The notes under the pieces were generated by a model, which saw only the letters and a list, made by a program, of their open reading frames with translations, made no database searches and had not been told where the DNA came from. 64,000 nucleotides of DNA from Thermoflexus sp. Lineage in GTDB: Bacteria; Chloroflexota; Anaerolineae; Aggregatilineales; Aggregatilineaceae. Position numbers and translations under genes: made by a program. Location of the stretch: positions 87,373 to 151,372 of the forward strand of contig DYGX01000003.1 in the NCBI GenBank assembly GCA_020724465.1, in the 5' to 3' direction. Shown piece after piece: positions 8,566 through 18,235 of this stretch (the first letter of the stretch is position 1; each line of letters begins with the position of its first letter).

Positions 8566-9038
8566 GCCGCCCGGCGTTTCCCGGACGCCTGATCGGGGTC
8601 GATCACGGCGAGAAGTACATCGGCCTTGCCATCTCGGACCCGACCGGCCTGCTCGCCCGCCCGCTCGACCTGCTGCGCCGCTCGTCCCGGCGCGAGGATT
8701 TCGCCCGCATTGCCGCGCTGATCGAGCAGCACGGCGCGGTCGGGCTGGTTGTCGGGTTGCCCGAATCTCCGCCTGAGATCACGGTCTACACCCAGGCGGA
8801 CCGGGTCCGGCGCTGGGCTTCGCGCCTGGCTGCCGCCGTCCCGGTGCCGGTCTATCTGTGGAACGAGCGCTACTCGTCGCAGGAAGCCGAAGAGCTGCTG
8901 GCCCAAGCCGGGCGCAAACGCCGGGACCGGATCGACGCCGTCGCCGCGGCGGTCATCTTGCAGGAGTTCCTCGACGCCCACCGCGCCGGCGAGCCGTGGC
9001 CGGAGCCGGTCGCGCCGGCGGATGACACCGAGGCCTGA
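8562..9038 (+). CDS. ruvX: RuvX/YqgF-family Holliday junction resolvase-like nuclease
   Basis: This 158-aa RNase H-fold protein belongs to a family with roles in Holliday-junction resolution and 16S rRNA 5' maturation. The N-terminal GVDHGEKYIGLAISD matches the family's G-D-x-G-x-x-x-I-G-x-A motif with its first catalytic Asp. VVGLPESPPE replaces the usual VGLP-NMDG loop. WNERYSSQEAEELL is the D/N-E-R segment. RDRIDAVAAAVILQEFLD carries the last acidic residue. The start overlaps the upstream stop in an ATGA arrangement. The C-terminus has a short acidic tail. alaS and mltG on either side support the assignment. Confidence 0.9.
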   Translation: MSRPAFPGRLIGVDHGEKYIGLAISDPTGLLARPLDLLRRSSRREDFARIAALIEQHGAVGLVVGLPESPPEITVYTQADRVRRWASRLAAAVPVPVYLWNERYSSQEAEELLAQAGRKRRDRIDAVAAAVILQEFLDAHRAGEPWPEPVAPADDTEA

Positions 9039-9053
9039 GCATGCCGCCGGGAA

Positions 9054-9073
9054 TCCGGCGCCTGGGCGCCGGA
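9054..9073 (+). terminator. perfect 9-bp hairpin after ruvX
   Basis: TCCGGCGCC at 9054-9062 pairs perfectly with GGCGCCGGA at 9065-9073 around a 2-nt spacer. There is no U-tract, so it is either a weak terminator or an RNA-stabilising 3' structure. It lies 16 bp after the ruvX stop and just upstream of the mltG promoter. Confidence 0.5.
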
Positions 9074-9081
9074 TGGCGCCG

Positions 9082-9110
9082 TTTACGCCGCTGCGTTTTG
9101 ACCCTATAAT
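9082..9110 (+). promoter_or_regulatory. promoter of mltG
   Basis: TTTACG at 9082-9087, a 17-bp spacer and TATAAT at 9105-9110 form a good sigma-70 site. Transcription would start near 9117, about 40 nt before the mltG ATG. A TGAGGAGA ribosome binding site is present at about 9141-9149. Confidence 0.6.
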
Positions 9111-9157
9111 CTCTGCATCCCGGCCTGGACCGATCGCTAGCCTGAGGAGACCTGAGG

Positions 9158-10327
9158 ATGGAATCCGCACCCGCCCCGCCCGCACGCAGCCTGCTTGGCG
9201 TTCTGCTCGCGCTGGTCCTGGCCGCCGGGTTGATCGCCTGCGTTGCGGCGGCCGGGTTATATCTGTGGGCGCGGCAGGACGGCCTGAACCCCATCCGGGC
9301 GATTCAACTGCGCATCACCCTGTCGCAGCGCGAAGACGAACTGAACACCCCCGCCGGAACCAGCGACGAATACCAGCGTTTCGTCGTCAACCGCGGCGAC
9401 TCGGCCTACACCATCGCCAACAACCTGCTCGCGCAGCGCCTGATCACCGACGCTGGCCTGTTCGTGGACTACGTGCAGTATCACCGGCTGGACGGCCAGC
9501 TCGAGGCCGGCACATTCTACCTGCGTGACCGCCAGACCATCCCCGAGATCGCGCGCGCCCTGACCGACGCCAGCGCCGCGACCGTCCCATTCCGCACCCT
9601 GCCCGGCTGGCGCATTGAAGAGATCGCCGCCGTGATCGACACCAACCCCCTGCTCGACTTCAGCGGGGCAGACTTCCTGGCCGTGGTGGGCCGCGGCGCG
9701 GATATTCCGCCGGAGTTCAAGAGCCGCAACGCGATTCCGGATGTCATGAGCAACGGGCAGCCGCCTTCGCTCGAAGGCTTTCTCTATCCGGACACCTACC
9801 AGCTTCGGCCCGGCCTGAGCGCTCGGGAGCTGCGCGATGAAATGTTGAGCGCGTTCAGCAGGGCCGTGACGGACGACTTCTACCTCAAGGCCGAGCAGCA
9901 GGGCCTGACGATGTACGAGGTCGTCACGCTGGCCTCGATTGTCCAGCGCGAGGCGGTCGCCCCAGACGAAGCGCCGCGCATCGCTGCCGTGTATCTCAAT
10001 CGCCTGCGGCTGCCGATGCGTCTGGACGCCGACCCGACCGTGCAGTACGCCATCGGGAACACGCGCGATCCGGGCACCTGGTGGCCGCCGCTGACTCAGG
10101 CGGACTATTACGCGACATCCGGCCTGCCCAACCAGTCGTACAGCACCTATCTCAACCAGGGGCTGCCGCCGGGGCCGATCAACTCGCCCAGCCTGGCCTC
10201 CATCCGCGCCGTGCTCGAAGCGCCGGACACCGACGAGTATTATTTCCGGCTGGGCTGCGACGACCGCTATCATGTCTTCTTCGGACTCGACCAGCAGGAC
10301 GACCACGCCGCCTTCACCTGCCCGTAG
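9158..10327 (+). CDS. mltG: endolytic murein transglycosylase MltG (YceG)
   Basis: The 389-aa protein cleaves nascent peptidoglycan glycan strands next to the membrane and sets strand length. It has an N-terminal transmembrane helix (about residues 10-36, LLGVLLALVLAAGLIACVAAAG). A LysM-like segment follows (YTIANNLLAQRLITDAGLF). The YceG catalytic domain contains LASIVQREAVAPDEAPRIAA, with the catalytic Glu in IVQREA, and LRLPMRLDADPTVQYAIG. The end LPPGPINSPSLASIRAVL is typical of the family. Length is normal. The gene has its own promoter and ends at a strong bidirectional hairpin. Confidence 0.96.
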   Translation: MESAPAPPARSLLGVLLALVLAAGLIACVAAAGLYLWARQDGLNPIRAIQLRITLSQREDELNTPAGTSDEYQRFVVNRGDSAYTIANNLLAQRLITDAGLFVDYVQYHRLDGQLEAGTFYLRDRQTIPEIARALTDASAATVPFRTLPGWRIEEIAAVIDTNPLLDFSGADFLAVVGRGADIPPEFKSRNAIPDVMSNGQPPSLEGFLYPDTYQLRPGLSARELRDEMLSAFSRAVTDDFYLKAEQQGLTMYEVVTLASIVQREAVAPDEAPRIAAVYLNRLRLPMRLDADPTVQYAIGNTRDPGTWWPPLTQADYYATSGLPNQSYSTYLNQGLPPGPINSPSLASIRAVLEAPDTDEYYFRLGCDDRYHVFFGLDQQDDHAAFTCP

Positions 10328-10346
10328 CGGCGCGCCGTACACAGCA

Positions 10347-10379
10347 CAGGGCGGTCCCCCGGCGCGAAGGACCGCCCTG
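10347..10379. terminator. bidirectional hairpin between mltG and the DUF4342 gene
   Basis: CAGGGCGGTCC (10347-10357) and GGACCGCCCTG (10369-10379) form a perfect 11-bp stem with an 11-nt loop. It sits between two converging genes and is likely used from both sides, although no long U-tract is present. Confidence 0.7.
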
Positions 10380-10407
10380 CTCCCTAGCATCAGACGACGC
10401 GCTGACT

Positions 10408-10716
10408 TTACTCGCCCGAGCCGTCGTCGACCTCGCGCACAACCTGGATCTGCACGCGCGAAACGAGCGCGGCCAGCGCGCCCAGCGCCGCCATGACCGG
10501 CGCGGCCAGCGCGAAGACGCCGCCTGCCACCACACCAACCGTCAGCGGGATCTCGATGTTGAACTTGCCGCCGGGGTCTTTGATGATCAGCCGCCGCACA
10601 TTCCCCTCCTGGATCAACTCGCGCACGCGATCCATCAACTGGCGGCCTTCCAGCTCGATATCTTCCACAAACGTGCGCTTCTCGCCTTGCGGCTGTTGCT
10701 CGTTCTGTTCGCTCAT
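10408..10716 (-). CDS. DUF4342 domain-containing small protein
   Basis: The protein is 102 aa. The start is the ATG at 10716, preceded by GGAGGGAGT at a good distance; a longer frame upstream lacks this site. The N-terminus (MSEQNEQQPQGEKR) is polar. The conserved part ELIQEGNVRRLIIKDPGGK followed by FNIEIPLTVGVVAGGVFALA matches DUF4342, whose function is unknown. A hydrophobic segment of about 25 residues (about 66-90) suggests membrane association. It lies downstream of the nucleoside phosphorylase gene on the same strand, with a 93-bp gap, so cotranscription is possible but not required. Confidence 0.82.
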   Translation of the reverse strand: MSEQNEQQPQGEKRTFVEDIELEGRQLMDRVRELIQEGNVRRLIIKDPGGKFNIEIPLTVGVVAGGVFALAAPVMAALGALAALVSRVQIQVVREVDDGSGE

Positions 10717-10809
10717 AGCTAGCACTCCCTCCAAAAGATCCAAGGCTCGAAGGGCGTTCTGGACATAAGTTACAGCACGCAAAATGGCCAACGGTCCACA
10801 CCCCCGAAC

Positions 10810-12132
10810 TCAGTCGTCTCCATAGATCGTAGCATAGAATGGGGGCAGCGGCGCGCTTTCCTCGTCGCCGACGACCAGCGCGCGCTCAAGATGCCCGCGC
10901 GCGCGGGCGAGCCGTGCCTCGTCGTTGGCGTGCACGGTGAAGGCCGGCTGCCCGGCTTCCACGCGGTCGCCCACCTTGCAGTGAACAATCACGCCAACAG
11001 CCGGGTCGATCGAGTCTTCCTTCTTCTCGCGGCCCGCGCCCAGCTCCAGCGTCGCCTGCGCCACGTGGAGCGCGTGGACCTGCTGGGCGAACCCGGCGCG
11101 CGGGACGGGGATAACCTCCTGAAGCCGCGCGCGTGGCAGCCGGTCCGGCTCGTCCACCATCCGCACGTCGCCACCCTGTACCTCGACCAGCTCGCGCAGC
11201 TTGGCGAACCCCGCGCCGCTTTCCAGCACGCCGAGCACATCGGCCCGCGCCCGCTCGAAGGCATCCGGCGCGGTGTCTTGCCGGCCCAGCCGCAGCATAT
11301 GCGCCGCGACCGTCAGGCAGTGCTCGCGCAGGTCCGCCGGGCCGCCGCCGCGCAGCGTTTCGATGGCCTCGCGCACTTCAAGCGCGTTGCCGACGGCCTG
11401 GCCGAGCGGTTGGTTCATGTCGGAAAGCAGCGCGACCATCCGGCGCCCGGCACTCACGCCGATATCAACCATGATCTGCGCCAGCTCGCGCGCTTCCTCG
11501 ATCTGATGCATAAACGCCCCCACGCCAACCTTGACATCCAGCACAATGGCATTGGCGCCGGCGGCCAGCTTTTTGCTCATAATGCTGCTGGCGATCAGGG
11601 GCAGGCTGGACACCGTAGCTGTCACGTCGCGCAGCGCGTAGAACTTGCCATCGGCAGGTGCCAGACTCCTGGTCTGCCCGCACAGGACGATGCCATGCTC
11701 GCGGACCTGGCGCAGAATTTCGTCGTCCGACAGCACCACGCGGTAGCCCGCGATCGACTCCAGCTTGTCAAGCGTCCCGCCGGAAAAGCCCAGCCCGCGC
11801 CCGCTCATTTTGGCAACCGGCACGCCCGCCGCCGCGACCAGCGGCAGCGCGACGAGTGTCACCTTGTCGCCCACCCCGCCGGTCGAGTGTTTGTCGACGG
11901 CATAGGGGATGACCGGGGAGAGATCGAGCCGGTCGCCGCTTTCCGCCATCGCCACGGTGAGGTCAAACGTCTCCCGGCGCGTCATGCCGCGCAAATAGAC
12001 CGCCATCAACCACGCGGCGGCCTGGTAATCCGGAATCCGGTCTTCGGTATAGCCTTTGACAAACCAGCGGATTTCCTCGGTCGTCAGTTCTTCGCCATCG
12101 CGCTTGCGGGCGATCACATCCGTTGCACGCAT
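10810..12132 (-). CDS. pdp: pyrimidine-nucleoside (thymidine) phosphorylase
   Basis: This 440-aa enzyme cleaves uridine/thymidine/deoxyuridine with phosphate to the free base and (deoxy)ribose-1-phosphate. The N-terminal helical domain (MRATDVIARKRDGEEL) is followed by the phosphate-binding DKHSTGGVGDKVTLVALPL. The family signature SGRGLGFSGGTLDKLESI comes next, and KKLAAGANAIVLDVKVG is the conserved Lys-containing segment. The C-terminal barrel-sandwich domain ends with VGDRVEAGQPAFTVHAN. Length and motifs are those of nucleoside phosphorylase family II. deoA is an alternative symbol; substrate preference cannot be read from the sequence. An extended -10 promoter lies about 50 bp upstream. 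Confidence 0.95.
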   Translation of the reverse strand: MRATDVIARKRDGEELTTEEIRWFVKGYTEDRIPDYQAAAWLMAVYLRGMTRRETFDLTVAMAESGDRLDLSPVIPYAVDKHSTGGVGDKVTLVALPLVAAAGVPVAKMSGRGLGFSGGTLDKLESIAGYRVVLSDDEILRQVREHGIVLCGQTRSLAPADGKFYALRDVTATVSSLPLIASSIMSKKLAAGANAIVLDVKVGVGAFMHQIEEARELAQIMVDIGVSAGRRMVALLSDMNQPLGQAVGNALEVREAIETLRGGGPADLREHCLTVAAHMLRLGRQDTAPDAFERARADVLGVLESGAGFAKLRELVEVQGGDVRMVDEPDRLPRARLQEVIPVPRAGFAQQVHALHVAQATLELGAGREKKEDSIDPAVGVIVHCKVGDRVEAGQPAFTVHANDEARLARARGHLERALVVGDEESAPLPPFYATIYGDD

Positions 12133-12183
12133 AGCCCCATCCTCAAACGGTCGATGCAGACATCAAGCGGGTAAGCCGCCGCC

Positions 12184-12192
12184 AGTATACCA
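12184..12192 (-). promoter_or_regulatory. extended -10 promoter of the nucleoside phosphorylase gene
   Basis: On the minus strand it reads TGGTATACT, a TGn extended -10 element with no clear -35 box. The identical 9-mer stands before the adenosine-kinase-like gene at 19255-19263. Confidence 0.5.
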
Positions 12193-12212
12193 CGACACCC
12201 GGCAAACAGGGC

Positions 12213-12240
12213 TTGACAGCGCGCGCCGGCACGATAAAGT
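12213..12240 (+). promoter_or_regulatory. promoter of the DsbA-like gene
   Basis: A consensus TTGACA (12213-12218), a 16-bp spacer and TAAAGT (12235-12240). The start site would be near 12247, giving a leader of about 57 nt that ends in a TAAGGA-type ribosome binding site. Confidence 0.65.
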
Positions 12241-12303
12241 CATGCCATCCGTTCAGATGTGAACAAAGCTTGTCGAAGCAACACGCAGATGTAAGGATGC
12301 CTT

Positions 12304-13200
12304 ATGACCACCAAGACCACCCGATCGGAAGAACCCACGGCTGGCCTGCCCTGGCGAGGCCGGGCCGCCTTCCGCGCCGGCAAAACCCGCAAGCAGCGGC
12401 AAGAGCAGTTCCGCGCGCAGATCAACTTTCTGGCGATCATCCTGGTTGTAACGGTCATCGCCGCCGGTGTATTCATTTACGCCAACTGGCTTCAGGCTGG
12501 CAGCACCAAGCTGGTGAGTTGTGCGGATTATCCGGAGTTCTGCGTTCCTTTCGCGGGCGGCCTGAGCGGCAGCACCGAAATGGCGCGCCTGGAAGCCCCC
12601 GGCGTCCGCACGCTGGACGGCGAAAGCACTGCCGCGCCCGGCGTGGTGCGCGGGATCAACAGCGACCGGATGCCGTTCCTGGGCAACCCGGACGCGCCGA
12701 TCCACTTCGCGCTGATGTCCGACTACGCCTGCCCGCACTGCCAGAACTACCACAAGGGTGATATGGCGCGCTTCATCGAAGACTACGTCCTGACCGGCAA
12801 GGCAACGATCGCCATGGGCCTGCTTACCGGAACGGGCGGCCAATACTCGCAGATGGCATCCGCCGCGGCGCTGTGCGCGGGCGAGCAGGGCGCGTTCTGG
12901 GAGTTCAACAGCGAGATGTTCCGCCTGGCCGAGTCGATGGGTGCGGCGCGCGCTTTCAGCCCGTCGCAGCTTCGCGATTCCGCGCGAACGATGGGGCTGG
13001 ACTGGGACGCGATGTGGACCTGCATCAACTCCGGACGCTACAACGAAGTGATCTCCGGCTACACCACGCTCGCCATGGACGCCGGCGTGACCGGTACGCC
13101 GACCGTCCTGGTCAAGCACGGGCAAGACGGCCCGTGGGCGCGCATCACCCGTGACTACGCGTTCCTGGCCGCCGAGACTGAGCGCCTGAACAGCCAGTAG
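12304..13200 (+). CDS. membrane-anchored DsbA-family thiol-disulfide oxidoreductase
   Basis: The protein is 298 aa. A basic cytoplasmic N-terminus precedes one transmembrane helix (about residues 42-62, INFLAIILVVTVIAAGVFIY). After a linker of about 65 residues comes a thioredoxin-fold domain of the DsbA/'thioredoxin_4' type. The CPHC active site is at residues 143-146 (SDYACPHCQNYHKGDM), with the cis-Pro loop TGTPTVLVKHG near the C-terminus. It probably forms or reshuffles disulfides in exported proteins outside the membrane. It has its own promoter upstream and a strong bidirectional terminator downstream, so it is monocistronic. No DsbB/VKOR partner is in the window. Confidence 0.9.
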   Translation: MTTKTTRSEEPTAGLPWRGRAAFRAGKTRKQRQEQFRAQINFLAIILVVTVIAAGVFIYANWLQAGSTKLVSCADYPEFCVPFAGGLSGSTEMARLEAPGVRTLDGESTAAPGVVRGINSDRMPFLGNPDAPIHFALMSDYACPHCQNYHKGDMARFIEDYVLTGKATIAMGLLTGTGGQYSQMASAAALCAGEQGAFWEFNSEMFRLAESMGAARAFSPSQLRDSARTMGLDWDAMWTCINSGRYNEVISGYTTLAMDAGVTGTPTVLVKHGQDGPWARITRDYAFLAAETERLNSQ

Positions 13201-13221
13201 ACACTGGCCAGACGACCATCA

Positions 13222-13250
13222 AAAAGCCCCCTCGTCGCAAGGGGGCTTTT
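13222..13250. terminator. bidirectional intrinsic terminator
   Basis: AAAAGCCCCCT (13222-13232) pairs perfectly with AGGGGGCTTTT (13240-13250) around a 7-nt loop. The A/T ends give U-tracts in both directions, matching the convergent genes on either side. Confidence 0.92.
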
Positions 13251-13277
13251 GTGATCGTGGGGTTGGCGCGGCGGGCG

Positions 13278-15938
13278 CTAGCCCTGCGCCGGCTCCAGCG
13301 TGGGCGTCGGCGTTTCCGCCGGCAGGACCGGCTCGCCAACATCCGGCAGGGCCATCACGTCATACGCCTGCCCGCCCCGCGTAATCGTCAGGTACTGGCT
13401 GGCAACCCAGCCTTCCAGCTCGACGCCCTGGCTGTTGTAGCGCACGCGCACCCAGGACCCGTCAAAGTTGCGGCCAATCAGCTCGATCACGGACCCCGAA
13501 GGAATCCCGACCAGCACGCGCGCGTCGGCTGTGGGACGGTCGCGCAGGTTCAGATTCGCGCCGGGATCCAGCACCACCAGACCGAGCACGGCCTGCTGCT
13601 CGATCGGGATCTGCGGCTGCACGCCGGGGGACTCGTAGTAGCCCGGCTCGGCCTCTTCCAGCCGGGGCAGCGCGGTGATGTCGAGCGACCGGCCCAGTTG
13701 CGACAGCGTGACGTACTGCGCCGACACCCATCCGACGGTCGCCGCCTGGTTCTCCTTGATGTAGCGCACGCGGATCCAGTTCGGGTCCACCGGCTGGCCG
13801 ACCAGGCCCTCGCTGGGCGCCTCGATGTAGCCGAGCGCCTCAAGCTGCGTTCCGGCGGGCGCGCGGTCGAGCGCCTCGGCGGTCGTCGCCGGCAGGCGGC
13901 GGACCTGCAAGCTGACACCCGGATCCAGGTTCACCGTGGCGAGGATGGCATTATATAGCGGGGTCGGCGGGCGCGCGGTGGTATCGACCGCCTCGCCGGG
14001 CTGGTTGAACGGCACTTCGGGCAGCTCGAACAGCTCCTCAAGCGTGTCGAGCAGACGTCCGGCAAACTCCACCCGCAGGTACTGAGCCGCCACCCAGCAC
14101 GTGATATAACCGCCCGTCTCCTGATCCCACTGGACGAACAGCCACATATCGAGCATATCCTCGATGACCGGCGTTGGCTCCGGGGTGGGCTCGCCCGTGT
14201 CCGGCACAATCGGCTCGCCGGGACGCCCCAGCACGCGCAGCGCCGTGTTCGCCGGGATCAGCCCAAGCGAAAACGCGGTTGCCGAGGGGTACTGGCGGCA
14301 CTGCAGGTTCGCGCCCGGATCAAGCTGCACGTAGGCTATCGGGACGGGCGGGGCCTGCGTCGGAGCCGGGGGCGGCGCCACAGCCGGCGCCTCGCCGGGA
14401 ACCGGCGTCGGTTCGATCACCAGCTCGGTGTCGATCGGCTGCTCAGGCGCGGGTTCGGTCGCTTCGGGCGCGGGCGTCTCCTGAACGATCTCCGTCTCCG
14501 GCAGCGGGGTCACTTCGGTTTCCACCGCAGCAGGGGTTTCTTCCACCTCAGCCGGGGGCGGCGTCTCAACCGGCACCGCGACCACAGCCTCGCTGGCGCC
14601 CGGCACACTCATCGGGCCGGCAGCGACCGCCGTCTCGCCCACAGACGCGTCCAACGGCGCGTCTGCCACGCCGCCAAAGACCAGCACGCTGTAGTACACG
14701 CCGCCGACCAGGGGCATTTCGGGCAAAACCAGATCGACCGTCTCGTCAGCGGCTTCGACCTGCACAGTAATCCTGTCGCGTCCCGGCTCAAAATCCGCAC
14801 CGGCCGCCATATCGCCGGCGGCAACATCGCTCGCCAGAACGGTCATCGCTCCGGCCAGCGACACCGAGACCTGCGCCTCCAGCACCGCGTTGATCACGGC
14901 CAGCCGCGCCCGTTCGGGCGTTATGCCCGCCAGATCGTCGGGCACCGCCTCAAGAGCCAGGCTGCCGTCGCTCGCCGAGCCTGTGATCACAGCGGTCAGC
15001 GCCGAGCCGGCTTCCGGCAGCGACACGTCCGCCGACAACAGCGCGGGATCGGCCGCAGCCGCACCGGCCGGGCGCACGCTCAGCGTGTGATCCCCGGAGG
15101 GCACCGGCATGTGAACGGTCATCGCGCCCAGCTCCAGCGCGGGCGCCATCAGCAGATCGTCCATGTACACGTCGACCGGCCCCGCGTCCGGGCTGCCGTG
15201 CGCCACGCGCAGCCGCGCGCCCCCAGCCTGCAGGTTAAGCGGCGTCTTCACCACCTGCACCGAGGGGGACGGGGAGCCTTCCAACCTGCCCAGTACCACA
15301 AAGGTGTACAGCGCGCCGCTCTCCAGGCTGATCTCGCCGATCTCGGCGACCGCGCTGGCGACCGCGCCGCCCGCCGGAACAACCACCAGCTCCTGGACGC
15401 CGGTCCCGATGTTCACCGTGCCAAACTGCACGCCGTAATTCACGCCCTGCAGCAGCGGCGCGTTAACGGTCGTGACGATATCCAGCGGGGGCGCGTCCGG
15501 CACGGCGCTGATCGCTGTCAGGCGCGCCAGGCCCGGCTCCAGCTCGTCGAGAATATCTTCATAGAAAGCGGCCTGGATGCCGTCGGGCGCGCCCTGCACC
15601 ACGACGGTAAAGGCCAGATCGGCCACCAGGGGAACGGTCACTTCGATCAGGGCAGCAGAATCCGGCGCGCTGCCCTGTGCCCGCAGCGCCACCTGGTGGT
15701 CGCCTGCCGGCAGGTTGAGGTGCGGAGTCACCTCGCCATATCCCAACGCAGGAACAATCAGCGCCCCGTCGAAGTAGACGTCGACGTTGGGCCCGCCGGC
15801 CACAGCGTGCAAAAAGCGAAGCCGCGAAGTCGGCTCCGCCGTCTGAGCGCGCGCTGCTCCGGTGACCATTGGGCCGACCAGCGCCAGCGCAACCGCCAGG
15901 ATCAGCGCGCCGGTCAGCAGCCAGTTTCGACGTTTCAT
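13278..15938 (-). CDS. secreted DUF4397 and SH3-domain surface protein
   Basis: The protein is 886 aa from the ATG at 15938, chosen over a longer frame because GAGGGAGAAGAG precedes it and MKRRNWLLTGALILAVALAL starts a signal peptide ending near AARAQ. Residues of about 35-430 contain three or more DUF4397 repeats (RLRFLHAVAGGPNVDVYFDG, ARLRVAHGSPDAGPVDVYMD, ARLAVINAVLEAQVSVSL). A Pro/Glu/Thr-rich linker (about 450-560) leads to three or four bacterial SH3 units, for example DPGANLNLRDRPTADARVLVGI and DPGVSLQVRRLPATTAEALD. No sortase signal or terminal helix is seen. It is probably a cell-envelope protein that binds cell-wall or surface polymer; that role is inferred from the SH3 units. Confidence 0.88.
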   Translation of the reverse strand: MKRRNWLLTGALILAVALALVGPMVTGAARAQTAEPTSRLRFLHAVAGGPNVDVYFDGALIVPALGYGEVTPHLNLPAGDHQVALRAQGSAPDSAALIEVTVPLVADLAFTVVVQGAPDGIQAAFYEDILDELEPGLARLTAISAVPDAPPLDIVTTVNAPLLQGVNYGVQFGTVNIGTGVQELVVVPAGGAVASAVAEIGEISLESGALYTFVVLGRLEGSPSPSVQVVKTPLNLQAGGARLRVAHGSPDAGPVDVYMDDLLMAPALELGAMTVHMPVPSGDHTLSVRPAGAAAADPALLSADVSLPEAGSALTAVITGSASDGSLALEAVPDDLAGITPERARLAVINAVLEAQVSVSLAGAMTVLASDVAAGDMAAGADFEPGRDRITVQVEAADETVDLVLPEMPLVGGVYYSVLVFGGVADAPLDASVGETAVAAGPMSVPGASEAVVAVPVETPPPAEVEETPAAVETEVTPLPETEIVQETPAPEATEPAPEQPIDTELVIEPTPVPGEAPAVAPPPAPTQAPPVPIAYVQLDPGANLQCRQYPSATAFSLGLIPANTALRVLGRPGEPIVPDTGEPTPEPTPVIEDMLDMWLFVQWDQETGGYITCWVAAQYLRVEFAGRLLDTLEELFELPEVPFNQPGEAVDTTARPPTPLYNAILATVNLDPGVSLQVRRLPATTAEALDRAPAGTQLEALGYIEAPSEGLVGQPVDPNWIRVRYIKENQAATVGWVSAQYVTLSQLGRSLDITALPRLEEAEPGYYESPGVQPQIPIEQQAVLGLVVLDPGANLNLRDRPTADARVLVGIPSGSVIELIGRNFDGSWVRVRYNSQGVELEGWVASQYLTITRGGQAYDVMALPDVGEPVLPAETPTPTLEPAQG

Positions 15939-16003
15939 AATGATCTCTTCTCCCTCGATCACCTTGCCGTCTGCTGTGGTGCGGCGGGTGCCGCACACGC
16001 CAG

Positions 16004-16033
16004 ATTGTAGCGCACGCCAAAGGCGCTACCCAA
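16004..16033 (-). promoter_or_regulatory. weak candidate promoter of the DUF4397/SH3 gene
   Basis: On the minus strand TTGGGT (16033-16028), an 18-bp spacer and TACAAT (16009-16004). The -10 is good and the -35 poor. The leader would be about 60 nt. Confidence 0.4.
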
Positions 16034-16084
16034 CGCCCGGCTAACGCTTGGCTGCCGGGTTTGCCCCGCGCGAGGCCAGCACGC

Positions 16085-17428
<1,344 letters not shown>

Positions 17429-18235
17429 CTAGCCGGCCAGATGGCGGGCCAGGGCGGGTCCTTCGATCAGTGGACAGACCCGATCGAAGCCCAGTTTCTC
17501 GTAGATATGGATCGCCGGGTCATTTCCGATCCGAACGTTCAGCACAACCGGATCCAGCCCGGCCGCCAGCGCATCCCGCACGATGGCTGCTGTGCAGCGC
17601 GCGGCAAGTCCGCGCCCGCGGCGGTCGGGCCGCGTGAAGACGTTCCCGATCGCGGCCACGCGTTCAGCCTGCGACCAGACGTGCGTCCCTGCCGCGGCGA
17701 TCAGCGCCGATCCTTCCCACACGCCGTAGAATACGCCGTGCGCGATCTGCCACGGGCTGAACGCGACGATTGCCTCGCCCGGTTCCGTCGCGTGCCGGTA
17801 TAGATCCGCCAGCGCGCCGGCATCCTCGCTGCCCAGACGCACGGCGCCGTCCACCGAGCCGCCCGGAAAGCGTGCCGGATCGAGTGCCATGCGCCACTCG
17901 CGGTGCGGGTTGTGCAGAGCATAGCGCGCCGATAGTACCGGCTCCAGCGCGGGCGGCAGCAGGGTATACATCTCGCCCGGCAGGTCGACCGCGCTCAGAA
18001 TGGCGTCCACGCCATCCGGAGCGCCGAACGCCGTCAGCACCGTCGGGTCCAGCCCGCGATAGAGCAGCACCAGCGCGTGCAGCTCGCCCTCGCGCCGCGC
18101 GCCGTAGAAGGTGCTCTGCGGCCAGAAAGCGTCGTCCAGGTCGCCCAGCGCGTAGGCCGAGAGGACCCGGTCGCGATTCAGAAAGGCGCGGATGGCCGCC
18201 TTGTCGGTGAGCAGCACCGGGTGCCACGCTGTCAT
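17429..18235 (-). CDS. GNAT-family N-acetyltransferase
   Basis: The protein is 268 aa from MTAWHPVLLTDKAAIRAFL at 18235. The N-terminal half is a divergent GNAT-like region. The C-terminal half has the acetyl-CoA motif VFTRPDRRGRGLAARCTAAI, with the R-R-G-R-G-L/A phosphate loop, followed by VVLNVRIGNDPAIHIYEKLGF, typical of motif B. The acceptor substrate is unknown. Its start codon overlaps the stop of the PfkB gene (ATGA), so it is almost certainly translated from the same message. ahcY follows 78 bp downstream. The start is chosen by this overlap; a much longer in-frame extension lies over the PfkB gene and is not credible. Confidence 0.87.
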   Translation of the reverse strand: MTAWHPVLLTDKAAIRAFLNRDRVLSAYALGDLDDAFWPQSTFYGARREGELHALVLLYRGLDPTVLTAFGAPDGVDAILSAVDLPGEMYTLLPPALEPVLSARYALHNPHREWRMALDPARFPGGSVDGAVRLGSEDAGALADLYRHATEPGEAIVAFSPWQIAHGVFYGVWEGSALIAAAGTHVWSQAERVAAIGNVFTRPDRRGRGLAARCTAAIVRDALAAGLDPVVLNVRIGNDPAIHIYEKLGFDRVCPLIEGPALARHLAG

